A stretch of 64,000 nt of DNA from Acholeplasma oculi. Its GTDB lineage: Bacteria; Bacillota_I; Bacilli_A; Acholeplasmatales; Acholeplasmataceae. Below the pieces are notes generated by a model that worked only from the letters and a program-made list of their open reading frames with translations, did not search any database and was not told where the DNA came from. A program made the translations under genes and the position numbers. Positions 1-7,501 of the stretch are shown here, in pieces; position 1 is the stretch's first letter, and the number at the start of each line of letters is the position of its first letter. The stretch covers positions 62,001 through 126,000 of the forward strand of contig NZ_FUZK01000001.1 in NCBI RefSeq assembly GCF_900166985.1. Reading direction: 5' to 3'.

Positions 1-127
1 TAATTTGATTGGTGGATGTAGCTAAAAAGCCTTTCTCAGCAAATAATTTCTTAGAAACTTCAATAATACGTGCAAAAGACTTATATCCTGTCGCAGTTTT
101 AGGTAATCGAATCGATGTAGTTGTCAT
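1..127 (-). CDS. TetR/AcrR-family transcriptional regulator, N-terminal part (cut by window edge)
   Basis: Only the first 42 codons are visible, read leftwards from ATG at 127-125. An AAAGGAG ribosome site lies at 138-144. The peptide contains the TetR-type helix-turn-helix opening (FARIIEVSKKLFAEKGF, then ATSTNQI), so a DNA-binding repressor is likely. It is divergent from the ABC importer genes. The 14-bp inverted repeats in the intergenic region, repeated before 4726 and 6283, are the natural candidates for its operator. The ligand-binding domain lies outside the window, so the inducer cannot be guessed from this fragment. Known family members of this kind, such as Bacillus FadR, sense acyl-CoA; extending that to this protein is inference. 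Confidence 0.8.
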   Translation of the reverse strand, partial: MTTTSIRLPKTATGYKSFARIIEVSKKLFAEKGFLATSTNQI

Positions 128-205
128 ATATGTTCATCTCCTTTTTATATTTTATAGTAAAAGACACAAAATTACAAGTTAATATTTTCAGGTGGTATGT
201 GGTTT

Positions 206-221
206 ATGAATATATATTCAT
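206..221. promoter_or_regulatory. Operator-like palindrome 1 (TGAATA-N2-TATTCA)
   Basis: ATGAATATATATTCAT is a perfect 16-bp palindrome ending 10 bp before the -35 box of the importer promoter. The same TGAATA-N2-TATTCA core occurs at 267-280 and 6231-6244, and with one mismatch at 4634-4647. The recurrence before three co-functional transcription units indicates a shared repressor, most simply the divergent TetR-family protein. Confidence 0.7.
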
Positions 222-231
222 CAAAGAAGGA

Positions 232-259
232 TTGACAATATACACATCCGCATGATAAT
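232..259 (+). promoter_or_regulatory. Promoter of the ABC importer genes
   Basis: TTGACA at 232-237 and GATAAT at 254-259 are separated by 16 bp, a good sigma-A-type promoter. Operator-like repeats sit on both sides of it (206-221 and 267-280), an arrangement suited to repression. Confidence 0.65.
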
Positions 260-266
260 ATATAAG

Positions 267-280
267 TGAATAAATATTCA
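267..280. promoter_or_regulatory. Operator-like palindrome 2 (TGAATA-N2-TATTCA)
   Basis: TGAATAAATATTCA lies just downstream of the -10 box, at about the transcription start. Both 6-bp arms are perfect. Together with the copy at 206-221 it brackets the promoter. Confidence 0.68.
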
Positions 281-309
281 TATTTCAATAATGAATGATT
301 AAAAAACTG

Positions 310-328
310 ATGAGTTCCTGGAACTCAT
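310..328. promoter_or_regulatory. Inverted repeat in the importer leader
   Basis: ATGAGTTCC, one T, GGAACTCAT: perfect 9-bp arms, followed by a run of A. It lies in the untranslated leader between the promoter and the first permease gene. As RNA it could fold as a short 7-bp hairpin with a 5-nt loop. As DNA it could be a dimeric protein site. It differs from the TGAATA repeat and I do not know its role. Confidence 0.4.
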
Positions 329-344
329 AAAAAAAGTCATCAAC

Positions 345-358
345 TGAAAACGCTATCA
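345..358 (+). promoter_or_regulatory. cre-like catabolite-responsive element
   Basis: TGAAAACGCTATCA matches the Gram-positive cre consensus TGWAARCGYTWNCW at all 14 positions. It lies downstream of the promoter and just before the AAAGGAAAG ribosome site, a position where a CcpA-type protein would block elongation. Whether this organism has CcpA is not shown here; one LacI/GalR-family gene is present at 31505-32476. Confidence 0.65.
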
Positions 359-374
359 AGAAAGGAAAGCAATT

Positions 375-1310
375 ATGCAGGCAATATTTAATATCATCTT
401 AAATGCTTTAATATCATTTTCATTTTTATCTCTTGCAACATTTGGTATTGTTCTGATTTTTAAAACAAGTTCAACAACAAATTTTGCTCAAGGTATGCTA
501 GGTATTTTAGGTGCATATACTACAAGTTATATTATCGATCAAAAGGGAGTCAGTGACTTTACAGGTTTACCATCTGTAAATATAAATAATCCATTGTCAT
601 TAATCTTACCAATTTTAGGAGGTATGCTTGTATCATTCATATTTGGTTATTTAATTGATGCAGTCATTTTTAGAAAATCTAAATTTACAAATGCAGCAAC
701 AAAACAAATTATTACCATGGGATTGGTTATTGGATTATCTGGTTTAATACCTGTTATTTTCGGAGAGACAATTACACGTGCTAGTTTTAAATTTACTGAT
801 GAAACAATCCAACTATTAGGTTTAGGTATCCCACTTCACCGAATTATTACTTTGATTATTTCAGGAATAATTATTCTAACAATATTTATTGTATTAAAAT
901 ATACAAAATGGGGTCTTGGTGTACGAAGTGTTGCAAGTAATGAACGTATAGCTGGATTGATGGGTGTTAACACCAATAAGATTAATGCATTAAGCTGGGG
1001 TATTGCAGGTGCACTTGGTGCACTCTCTGCAATCACATATACAGCTGCAATCTCATCCTTAAGCATTAGTGCGATGACTGATATTCAAATTAATGCATTC
1101 TATGCATCTATCTTAGGAGGATTTCAAACTTTCTATGGTCCTTTAATTGGTGCTTTTATATTAAATATAGGTCAATCTGCTATTCCGATGTTACTTGTAA
1201 ATTATGGTCTTGCTCAATGGGGAAATACGATACTTTACTTAATCATTATGTTAGTTGTATTAATTAAACCAAATGGTATATTTGGTAAACGTATAGTGAA
1301 GAAGGTATAA
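375..1310 (+). CDS. Branched-chain-type ABC transporter permease (LivH family)
   Basis: This 311-residue, very hydrophobic protein has about eight membrane segments and the length usual for LivH. The cytoplasmic loop GVRSVASNERIAGLMGVNT is the typical coupling loop that contacts the ATPases. It is the first gene of the importer cluster; AAAGGAAAG precedes ATG 375. It would form the membrane channel with the LivM-type permease 2 bases downstream. The family imports leucine/isoleucine/valine, but relatives carry urea, amides or aromatic and aliphatic acids. Co-regulation with the thiolase cluster suggests an organic acid substrate (inference). Confidence 0.9.
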   Translation: MQAIFNIILNALISFSFLSLATFGIVLIFKTSSTTNFAQGMLGILGAYTTSYIIDQKGVSDFTGLPSVNINNPLSLILPILGGMLVSFIFGYLIDAVIFRKSKFTNAATKQIITMGLVIGLSGLIPVIFGETITRASFKFTDETIQLLGLGIPLHRIITLIISGIIILTIFIVLKYTKWGLGVRSVASNERIAGLMGVNTNKINALSWGIAGALGALSAITYTAAISSLSISAMTDIQINAFYASILGGFQTFYGPLIGAFILNIGQSAIPMLLVNYGLAQWGNTILYLIIMLVVLIKPNGIFGKRIVKKV

Positions 1311-1312
1311 CC

Positions 1313-2350
1313 ATGAAAAGATTATATAATGAGTACATTTTAAAAACTATTAAAAAGCCAATTTTTGGATTTGTTATGGTTGGGTTTGTATTAGTCTTAC
1401 TCAATTTATTCTCAGACCTATTTCCACCTGATATTCATACAGCACTTATAACTACCTCTTATTACTCTATTGCAGGTTTAGGTTTTGCGCTTTTGTTAGG
1501 ATATGGAGGATTAGCATCATTAGGTACTGGTGCGTTTGTTGCGATTGGATCATTTGGGTTACATTATGTATATAGATATATGACTCAGCCTATATTAATA
1601 GCAATCCTTATTGTTGTTGCTGTATCCATAATTGTTTCAATTATATTTGGTTTCGTTTCATTAAGAATTTCAGGTATGTATCTCGCGATTGTAACGATGG
1701 GATTATCTCAAATTATTGTTGAGGTTATTAGAAATATTCCAGAATATGCATCTGGAACTACTGGAGGATTTTTAACAAATGGTCCAGTTAGACCACTTGA
1801 AATATTTGGTTATCGACTTCAATCCAATGATGCAATTATCTTCACCGCCATATTCATGGTATTTGCAATGATTATCATCTATAATTTGATTCAATCACCT
1901 ACAGGTCGTGCCTTACTTTCTATTAAGAATAGTGAAACAGCTGCACAAACTATGGGAATTTCTTTAATCAAATATCGTTTATTCTCATTTGTTATATCTG
2001 GTATCTACGGAACAATTGCAGGTGTATTAAGTATGCTTTACTTAAGAAACGGTAATATCAATGGTATTGGACTAAACTTCGCACTTAATGTTTTAGCTGC
2101 GGTAGTTATCGGTGGAACTAAATCCATCTGGGGAATTATTCTTGGAACCTTTATGATATTTGGACTGGATTTAGCAGTATTCCAACGCTTAAATTTAGGT
2201 AGCTACTCGATCATATTAAATGGTATTTTGATTATATTGGTTGTTATGTTCTATCCTGGTGGTCTCATTCAATTGTTTGGTGACATTAAAAAAGGTATTA
2301 AGAAATTAAAATTGAAAGTTGAGCAATATCGATATGGAAAAGATGAATAA
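1313..2350 (+). CDS. Branched-chain-type ABC transporter permease (LivM family)
   Basis: The 345-residue membrane protein is the second permease of the importer. Its coupling loop is recognisable as GRALLSIKNSETAAQTMGI, followed by the conserved YRLFSFVISGIYGTIAGVL segment. It starts 2 bases after the LivH stop and its end overlaps the start of the ATPase gene, so the genes are probably translationally coupled. Length and topology are normal for LivM. The substrate is not evident from the sequence. Confidence 0.9.
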   Translation: MKRLYNEYILKTIKKPIFGFVMVGFVLVLLNLFSDLFPPDIHTALITTSYYSIAGLGFALLLGYGGLASLGTGAFVAIGSFGLHYVYRYMTQPILIAILIVVAVSIIVSIIFGFVSLRISGMYLAIVTMGLSQIIVEVIRNIPEYASGTTGGFLTNGPVRPLEIFGYRLQSNDAIIFTAIFMVFAMIIIYNLIQSPTGRALLSIKNSETAAQTMGISLIKYRLFSFVISGIYGTIAGVLSMLYLRNGNINGIGLNFALNVLAAVVIGGTKSIWGIILGTFMIFGLDLAVFQRLNLGSYSIILNGILIILVVMFYPGGLIQLFGDIKKGIKKLKLKVEQYRYGKDE

Positions 2351-3878
2351 CATTTCAATGATAGAAAACTTAAAAAAGAACTTAATAAGTAAGAAGATTA
2401 GAAAGAATCTACTTAAACTTGAATACTATAAAAGATTGATACAACAAATTGATATCGACCAAGAGCTAAAGAAAAATCAAAAACTAGAACGTCTAAATCG
2501 ATACCAAGATGAAGATACTGAAATTATTAAAGGTCGTTTGAATGGTAAACATCATAATTTAGACAAAATTGAACGTTTGATGAAAACTTATGATGAAAAA
2601 TCTTATTGGAAAAAAAGAAGATTTAAGGTTTTAAATCAAGACAAAGACAATTTGGAAGTTTTATTAAGCGAATTTGAGAAGAATCAACTTAATCAGAAAA
2701 CTGAATATCTATCACAACTTAATAATAAATATAATAATTCAAGCTATTCTGAAGATAAAATTCTTCAAATGAAGCAAAAACTCAGTCATATTGAAAGTAA
2801 TTATGCAGAGAAGAAACGTAAATTTGTAGAAAAAAATGATATGAAAGTAAAAAGAAATCAAATCACAAAAGATAATATTCAGCAAAAAATCAACAAGATG
2901 AATGATTTGAATCAAATGTATTATAAGAAAATGGAATCTATTCATGAGAAACATTTTGCTTGGTTAAAGTATAGAGAAAGTCATTTGAAAAAACTATTAA
3001 ATCAAGTTGAGTCTCATCAATTTAAAAATAAGTCCAGTTTACAACAAGAACTTGATGCTATAACATCTAAACTTGAAATTATCAAAAATCCTGAAACGCA
3101 TCTCGTAGTTAAGGATTTGAAAATGTATTTTGGTGGTGTAAAAGCTGTAAATGATTTATCATTTGAAGTTAAAAAAGGTGAAATATTCGGATTAATCGGA
3201 CCAAATGGTGCAGGTAAGACTACAGTATTTAACTGTATTACTCAGTTTTATCGTTCAACAGGTGGTTATATGTACTTTAGAAATAAAGAAAACCAAATTA
3301 CAAACCTAGCGGATAGGAAAGTACATGAAATGATACAAGAAGGTATCGCTCGATCATTTCAAAATGTTGAATTGATTTGGGAGCTAACAGTCCTTGATAA
3401 TTTATTGGTTGCTGGTCATTCATTATTGTTAAGTGATTATTTAGAGCATATGCTACATTCAAAACGAATGTTACAAGAGGAATCTGTATTAAGAACCAAA
3501 GGATATGAACTACTTAAAAAATTAGGTATTGAGGATTACGCATTTAGATCTCCATATGGATTACCATACGGAGTATTAAAAAAGATAGAATTAGCAAGAA
3601 CACTTATGACAGACCCTACATTAATTATTTTAGATGAACCTGCTGCAGGATTGAACGATCAAGAAACAAAAGATCTTGCGAAAACAATTAAAGAGATTAA
3701 CCAGTCACTGGGTATTACCATTTTCTTAGTTGAACATGATATGGGGTTAGTAATGTCAATTTGCGACAGAATTTGTGCAATATCCTTCGGTAAGAAGTTA
3801 GCACTAGGTATACCAAGTTATATTCAAAATCATCCAGATGTTAAAAAAGCATACTTAGGGGAGGATATCGATGAGTAA
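2334..3878 (+). CDS. LivG-type ABC ATPase with long N-terminal coiled-coil extension
   Basis: From ATG 2334 the protein has 514 residues, about twice the usual LivG length of some 250. Residues 1 to about 250 are rich in Lys, Glu, Gln and Asn, lack hydrophobic segments and look like a long coiled coil. The ATPase starts near residue 256 (LVVKDLKMYFGGVKAVNDLS). It has Walker A GPNGAGKTT near residue 290, the LivG signature LPYGVLKKIELARTL, Walker B LIILDEPAAGLND and a switch His in VEHDMG. The reading frame is unbroken and no ribosome site precedes the ATPase part. The start is uncertain: TTG 2319, ATG 2334 and ATG 2343 all overlap the end of LivM. The extension is unlike any LivG I know. Confidence 0.85.
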   Translation: MEKMNNISMIENLKKNLISKKIRKNLLKLEYYKRLIQQIDIDQELKKNQKLERLNRYQDEDTEIIKGRLNGKHHNLDKIERLMKTYDEKSYWKKRRFKVLNQDKDNLEVLLSEFEKNQLNQKTEYLSQLNNKYNNSSYSEDKILQMKQKLSHIESNYAEKKRKFVEKNDMKVKRNQITKDNIQQKINKMNDLNQMYYKKMESIHEKHFAWLKYRESHLKKLLNQVESHQFKNKSSLQQELDAITSKLEIIKNPETHLVVKDLKMYFGGVKAVNDLSFEVKKGEIFGLIGPNGAGKTTVFNCITQFYRSTGGYMYFRNKENQITNLADRKVHEMIQEGIARSFQNVELIWELTVLDNLLVAGHSLLLSDYLEHMLHSKRMLQEESVLRTKGYELLKKLGIEDYAFRSPYGLPYGVLKKIELARTLMTDPTLIILDEPAAGLNDQETKDLAKTIKEINQSLGITIFLVEHDMGLVMSICDRICAISFGKKLALGIPSYIQNHPDVKKAYLGEDIDE

Positions 3879-4614
3879 TCTAATTGAAATTATTGATCTT
3901 GAAATAGATTATGGAATCGTTAAGGCTGTTAAAGGAATTAACATGTCAATTCCAAAAGGTAGTATCGTAGCAATCCTTGGTGCAAATGGTGCTGGAAAAA
4001 CATCAACAATTCGATCTATTTCTGGATTAACAAAGGTTAAAAGTGGAAAAATCATTTATAAAGGTGAAGAAATTCAAAATAAACCAACCTTTGAAATTGT
4101 AAAAAAGGGAATCATGCAATCTCCGGAGGGACGTATGATTTTAAATGGATTAACTGTAGAAGAAAACCTATTGGTAGGAGCTTACACAGTAAAGACAAAG
4201 ATTATTGATGGAAGAAATGTAACCCGTCGTCGTCAAATTTTGGGAAACCTTAATGAAGTGTATACATATTTTCCAATACTTAAGGAAAGAAGAACTCAAC
4301 AGGCAAATACTTTATCAGGTGGAGAACAACAAATGCTTGCAATTGGTAGAGCATTAATGTCAAATCCGGATTGTCTATTATTAGATGAACCTTCCTTAGG
4401 ACTTGCTCCACTTATAATAAAAGATATATTTAACATTGTTAAAAAGATTAAAGAAGCGGGTAAGACAATATTAATTGTAGAACAAAATGCTAAGCAGACT
4501 TTAAAAATTGCAGATTATGCTTACGTTTTGGAAGTTGGAAAGATTAAAGCTCACGGAAAAGCTCAAGAAATGCTTGAAAATAAGGACTTAATTGAGGCAT
4601 ATTTAGGGTCTTAA
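3871..4614 (+). CDS. LivF-type ABC ATPase
   Basis: The 247-residue ATPase is of normal LivF length. Walker A is GANGAGKTS, the signature is TLSGGEQQMLAIGRALM, and Walker B is LLLDEPSLGLAP, followed by VEQNA with the LivF-type Q/N switch. It overlaps the preceding ATPase gene by 8 bases and has GGGGAGG upstream. It would pair with the coiled-coil LivG to energise the two permeases. No clear terminator follows; the binding-protein gene has its own promoter. Confidence 0.92.
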   Translation: MSNLIEIIDLEIDYGIVKAVKGINMSIPKGSIVAILGANGAGKTSTIRSISGLTKVKSGKIIYKGEEIQNKPTFEIVKKGIMQSPEGRMILNGLTVEENLLVGAYTVKTKIIDGRNVTRRRQILGNLNEVYTYFPILKERRTQQANTLSGGEQQMLAIGRALMSNPDCLLLDEPSLGLAPLIIKDIFNIVKKIKEAGKTILIVEQNAKQTLKIADYAYVLEVGKIKAHGKAQEMLENKDLIEAYLGS

Positions 4615-4633
4615 AAAAAAGTTAAAAAAAATA

Positions 4634-4647
4634 TGAATAATTGTTCA
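4634..4647. promoter_or_regulatory. Operator-like repeat 3 before the binding-protein gene
   Basis: TGAATAATTGTTCA differs by one base from TGAATA-N2-TATTCA. It overlaps the putative -35 region of the binding-protein promoter and directly abuts a cre match, so the two regulators could compete or combine here. Confidence 0.6.
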
Positions 4648-4671
4648 CAGTAAGCGTTTTCATGATATAAT
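4644..4671 (+). promoter_or_regulatory. Promoter of the binding-protein gene
   Basis: TTCACA at 4644-4649 and TATAAT at 4666-4671 are separated by 16 bp. The operator-like repeat overlaps the -35 box and the cre match fills the spacer. A separate promoter would allow extra binding protein relative to the membrane parts, as is common for ABC importers. Confidence 0.6.
4649..4662 (-). promoter_or_regulatory. cre-like catabolite-responsive element
   Basis: Read on the minus strand, TGAAAACGCTTACT fits the cre consensus TGWAARCGYTWNCW at all 14 positions. It lies between the -35 and -10 boxes, where binding of a CcpA-type repressor would block RNA polymerase. Confidence 0.65.
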
Positions 4672-4725
4672 AGAGTTACCAAATAAAAATGTGCATGAAA
4701 AAAGGCACAAAAGGAGAAAAAAATT

Positions 4726-6099
4726 ATGAAGAAGTTGTTATTAGTTGCATTAGTTGCAATTTCAGGATTAATGCTAGTGGGTTGTAATACAACTCAAAAA
4801 GCACAAGGTATTACAGATACACACATTATTGTAGGTAACACTGCAGCGACATCAGGTGGATTTGCTACAGTTGGTATTCCTTTTAACTTAGCAATGCAAG
4901 TTGTATTTGATGAATATAATGCAAACAATGGTGAAGGAAGAGATATTCAATTTATTCACTATGATGATGGTTTTGATCTAGTGCCGGGTACAGGTTTAGC
5001 ACAAACTAGAAAACTTGTTGAAGAAGATGGAGTCTTCGCATTAGTTGGACACTTTGGAACCAATACAGTAAACTCAACAATGGATTATTTACTAGAATCT
5101 GGTGTTCCTATGGTTTATGGTGTAACAGGTGTTAACAGTTTATACTTCGATGGTGAAAATGGATTAGGTAAAAATATTTTATCTGTTCAACCAATTTATC
5201 GTACAGAAGGTAAAATGATGGTAGCTCGTGCACTTCATGAATCACTATTTGGAGAAAATAAAGATGCTAAATTAGGTTCAAACGATAAAATTTTAGTGCT
5301 TTATTCTGAAGATGATGCAGGTTTAAGTATTAAAGTTGGTATTGATGAAGAATTAGCATCACAAGGTGTTGTATCAAGCCGTATTATCTCATTACCATTT
5401 ACAGCAGCAAATGCGTCTTCTGTTGTTACAACAGCATTAGCTCAAAACCCTAAAGTTGTATTATTATCAGCAAACCAAGCACCTGCAACTGCAGCTGCTA
5501 CAGCTTTAAGAGAACAAGGTTCAACAGTTCCTGTTCTTAGTTCGTATGTTAATAGTGCAACAGTATTTACACCTGCAAGAGCAGTAGTTGAAGAAGTTGC
5601 TCAACCACTTCCATATGATATTTATGCAAATGCATGGGTAGATATCACTGATCCATCAGCTCCAGCACCTACTGAAGCACAAGTTGGTGGAGATGGTACA
5701 TTAGCAGGATTTGCATTCCCTCTTGCATATTTACCTGGATTTACTGCTGAATACTGGCAATTTGTTAAATTAATGAATGACTCTGACCGTGTTGATGGAG
5801 ATACTACAGCTAAAAGTTTATGGGCAAATGCTTATGCAATGGCTGGTTATGTAGCTGCTAAGACATTCACTGCATTACTTGATAGAGTTGAAGATTTTGA
5901 TTCATTAACATGGGATAAATTTATTGAGTTAGCAGAATCTGCTCCAATCAAATTACCATTAGCAGGTACAATTGACTGGTCTGATGGGAAACGTTTAGGT
6001 TTAGATTCATTAGCATTAACTAAATTTGTTTATACACCTCAAGTTACATTCAGTAAAATTAGAAATGTTGAATCAATTTCTACTGTAAATAATAAATAA
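4726..6099 (+). CDS. ABC transporter substrate-binding lipoprotein, type-1 (Liv/amide-binding) fold
   Basis: The 457-residue protein begins with a lipoprotein signal, MKKLLLVALVAISGLMLVGC. The lipobox LVGC gives Cys20 as the lipidated residue, so it is tethered to the outer membrane face, as expected in a wall-less cell. The body resembles the periplasmic-binding type-1 family (for example IIVGNTAATSGGFATVG, then VFALVGHFGTNTVNSTMDY). It is somewhat longer than classic LivJ/LivK. It follows the importer genes and has its own promoter, operator and cre. The ligand is unknown; an amino acid, amide or small organic acid are all possible. Confidence 0.88.
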   Translation: MKKLLLVALVAISGLMLVGCNTTQKAQGITDTHIIVGNTAATSGGFATVGIPFNLAMQVVFDEYNANNGEGRDIQFIHYDDGFDLVPGTGLAQTRKLVEEDGVFALVGHFGTNTVNSTMDYLLESGVPMVYGVTGVNSLYFDGENGLGKNILSVQPIYRTEGKMMVARALHESLFGENKDAKLGSNDKILVLYSEDDAGLSIKVGIDEELASQGVVSSRIISLPFTAANASSVVTTALAQNPKVVLLSANQAPATAAATALREQGSTVPVLSSYVNSATVFTPARAVVEEVAQPLPYDIYANAWVDITDPSAPAPTEAQVGGDGTLAGFAFPLAYLPGFTAEYWQFVKLMNDSDRVDGDTTAKSLWANAYAMAGYVAAKTFTALLDRVEDFDSLTWDKFIELAESAPIKLPLAGTIDWSDGKRLGLDSLALTKFVYTPQVTFSKIRNVESISTVNNK

Positions 6100-6117
6100 T
6101 TCATAGTTATTTGACAT

Positions 6118-6148
6118 AAAGACGTTGATGTAAACATCAGCGTCTTTT
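6118..6148 (+). terminator. Rho-independent terminator after the binding-protein gene
   Basis: AAAGACGTTGATG, loop TAAA, CATCAGCGTCTTT (one G-T pair), then a T run. It separates the importer unit from the thiolase operon. Confidence 0.85.
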
Positions 6149-6175
6149 TAATAAATTGTATAATTAATAGAATGT

Positions 6176-6189
6176 ATAAAGCGTTTTCA
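6176..6189 (-). promoter_or_regulatory. cre-like element before the thiolase operon (one mismatch)
   Basis: Read on the minus strand, TGAAAACGCTTTAT fits the cre consensus at 13 of 14 positions (A instead of C at position 13). It lies just upstream of the -35 box. It shares TGAAAACGCTT with the cre at 4649-4662. Confidence 0.5.
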
Positions 6190-6196
6190 TTTATTG

Positions 6197-6225
6197 TTGA
6201 CTTATATAAAATTACATGATAAAAT
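6197..6225 (+). promoter_or_regulatory. Promoter of the thiolase operon
   Basis: TTGACT at 6197-6202 and TAAAAT at 6220-6225 are 17 bp apart. The long operator palindrome begins immediately downstream, at the expected start of transcription. Confidence 0.6.
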
Positions 6226-6249
6226 AAATATGAATAATTATTCATATTT
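6226..6249. promoter_or_regulatory. Operator-like palindrome 4, 24 bp perfect
   Basis: The core TGAATAATTATTCA (6231-6244) is extended on both sides to a perfect 24-bp palindrome (6226-6249). It is the best copy of the shared repeat and sits directly after the -10 box of the thiolase operon, a classical repressor position. Confidence 0.75.
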
Positions 6250-6282
6250 TAAAAATAATAAATTAAACAAGGAGATTACAAT

Positions 6283-7491
6283 ATGAAAAAAGTATATGTT
6301 GTAGCTGCAAATAGAAGTCCAATTGGTTCTTTTTTAGGAACCTTATCAAAAATTAGTCCTGCTGAGTTTGGGGCACAAGTATTAAGTAAAATGTTGGCTA
6401 AGCATCAAATTGATCCTTCAATAATCGATGAAGTTATCATTGGTAATGTATTACCAGCTGGCCAAAAACAAGGTCTAGCAAGACAAGTCTCTATTTTATC
6501 AGGTATTCATGAATCAGTTCCTGCTTATAGTGTAAATATGATATGTGGATCCGGTATGAAGAGCGTAATAAATGCTTTTTCAAATATTCAAGCAGGTATA
6601 GCGGATGTTGTAGTTGCAGGTGGTGTCGAATCAATGAGCCAAGCACCTTTTTTAGTGGATGGTTCAATTAGACAAGGGGTTAAGATGGGCAACATGAATT
6701 TGGTTGATTACATGTTAACAGATGGCCTTACTGACGCATTCGGAAACTATCATATGGGAATCACTGCTGAAAACATTGTTGAAAAACATCAGTTTACAAG
6801 ACAAATGCAAGATGAATTTGCATATAACTCTCAACTTAAAGCAAGAGAAGCATTAAAACAAGGTAAATTTAAAGAAGAAATTATTCCTATCGTCATCAAA
6901 GATCGTAAAGGCGAAATCGTATTTTCTGAAGATGAATACATTAACCACACTACAACATTAGAAAAGATAGCAGCATTAAAACCTGCATTTAAAAAAGATG
7001 GAACAGTAACTGCAGCATCTTCATCAGGTATTAATGATGGAGCATCATTTATTGTCATTGCAAGTGAAGATGCAATTAAGAAACATCATCTGACTCCTTT
7101 GTTTGAAGTGATTGGAGTTGGACAGGCAGGTGTTGATCCAAGCGTCATGGGATTAGGACCTGTTCCTGCGATTGAAAAATCATTAGTTTTTGCTGGAATA
7201 CGCATTCAGGATATTGATATTTTTGAACTGAATGAAGCCTTTGCTGCTCAAGCTTTAGGGGTAGTCAGAGAAGTCAGTGAAAAATATCAAGTAACTGAAG
7301 ACTCAATACTTGATAAAACAAATCCTAATGGTGGTGCAATAGCATTAGGTCACCCAGTAGGAGCATCAGGTAATAGAATTATGGTAACACTGATGCATGA
7401 AATGTTAAGAAATAAAGATCAAAAAATTGGACTTGCAAGTCTATGTATTGGTGGCGGAATGGGAACTTCAGTCATCTTAAGAAAGGTATAA
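6283..7491 (+). CDS. Acetyl-CoA C-acetyltransferase (thiolase)
   Basis: This 402-residue thiolase interconverts two acetyl-CoA with acetoacetyl-CoA plus CoA, or cleaves longer 3-oxoacyl-CoA. Active-site residues are in place: nucleophile Cys88 in VNMICGSGMKSV, NEAFAAQ, His357 in GGAIALGHPVGASG and Cys388 in SLCIGGGMGTS. Length and motifs are those of biosynthetic or short-chain degradative thiolases. It opens a six-gene cluster, with AAGGAG upstream of ATG 6283. The cre site points to a catabolic role repressed by sugar, so thiolytic cleavage is more likely than synthesis (inference). Confidence 0.93.
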   Translation: MKKVYVVAANRSPIGSFLGTLSKISPAEFGAQVLSKMLAKHQIDPSIIDEVIIGNVLPAGQKQGLARQVSILSGIHESVPAYSVNMICGSGMKSVINAFSNIQAGIADVVVAGGVESMSQAPFLVDGSIRQGVKMGNMNLVDYMLTDGLTDAFGNYHMGITAENIVEKHQFTRQMQDEFAYNSQLKAREALKQGKFKEEIIPIVIKDRKGEIVFSEDEYINHTTTLEKIAALKPAFKKDGTVTAASSSGINDGASFIVIASEDAIKKHHLTPLFEVIGVGQAGVDPSVMGLGPVPAIEKSLVFAGIRIQDIDIFELNEAFAAQALGVVREVSEKYQVTEDSILDKTNPNGGAIALGHPVGASGNRIMVTLMHEMLRNKDQKIGLASLCIGGGMGTSVILRKV

Positions 7492-7501
7492 GGGAAAAAC
7501 A

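Noticed and set aside
310-328. Palindrome as a transcription terminator
   Set aside because: It is followed by A rather than T on the + strand and lies between a promoter and its gene.
836-1066. Minus-strand open frame inside livH
   Set aside because: Shadow frame without ribosome site or recognisable protein; the + strand gene is unambiguous.
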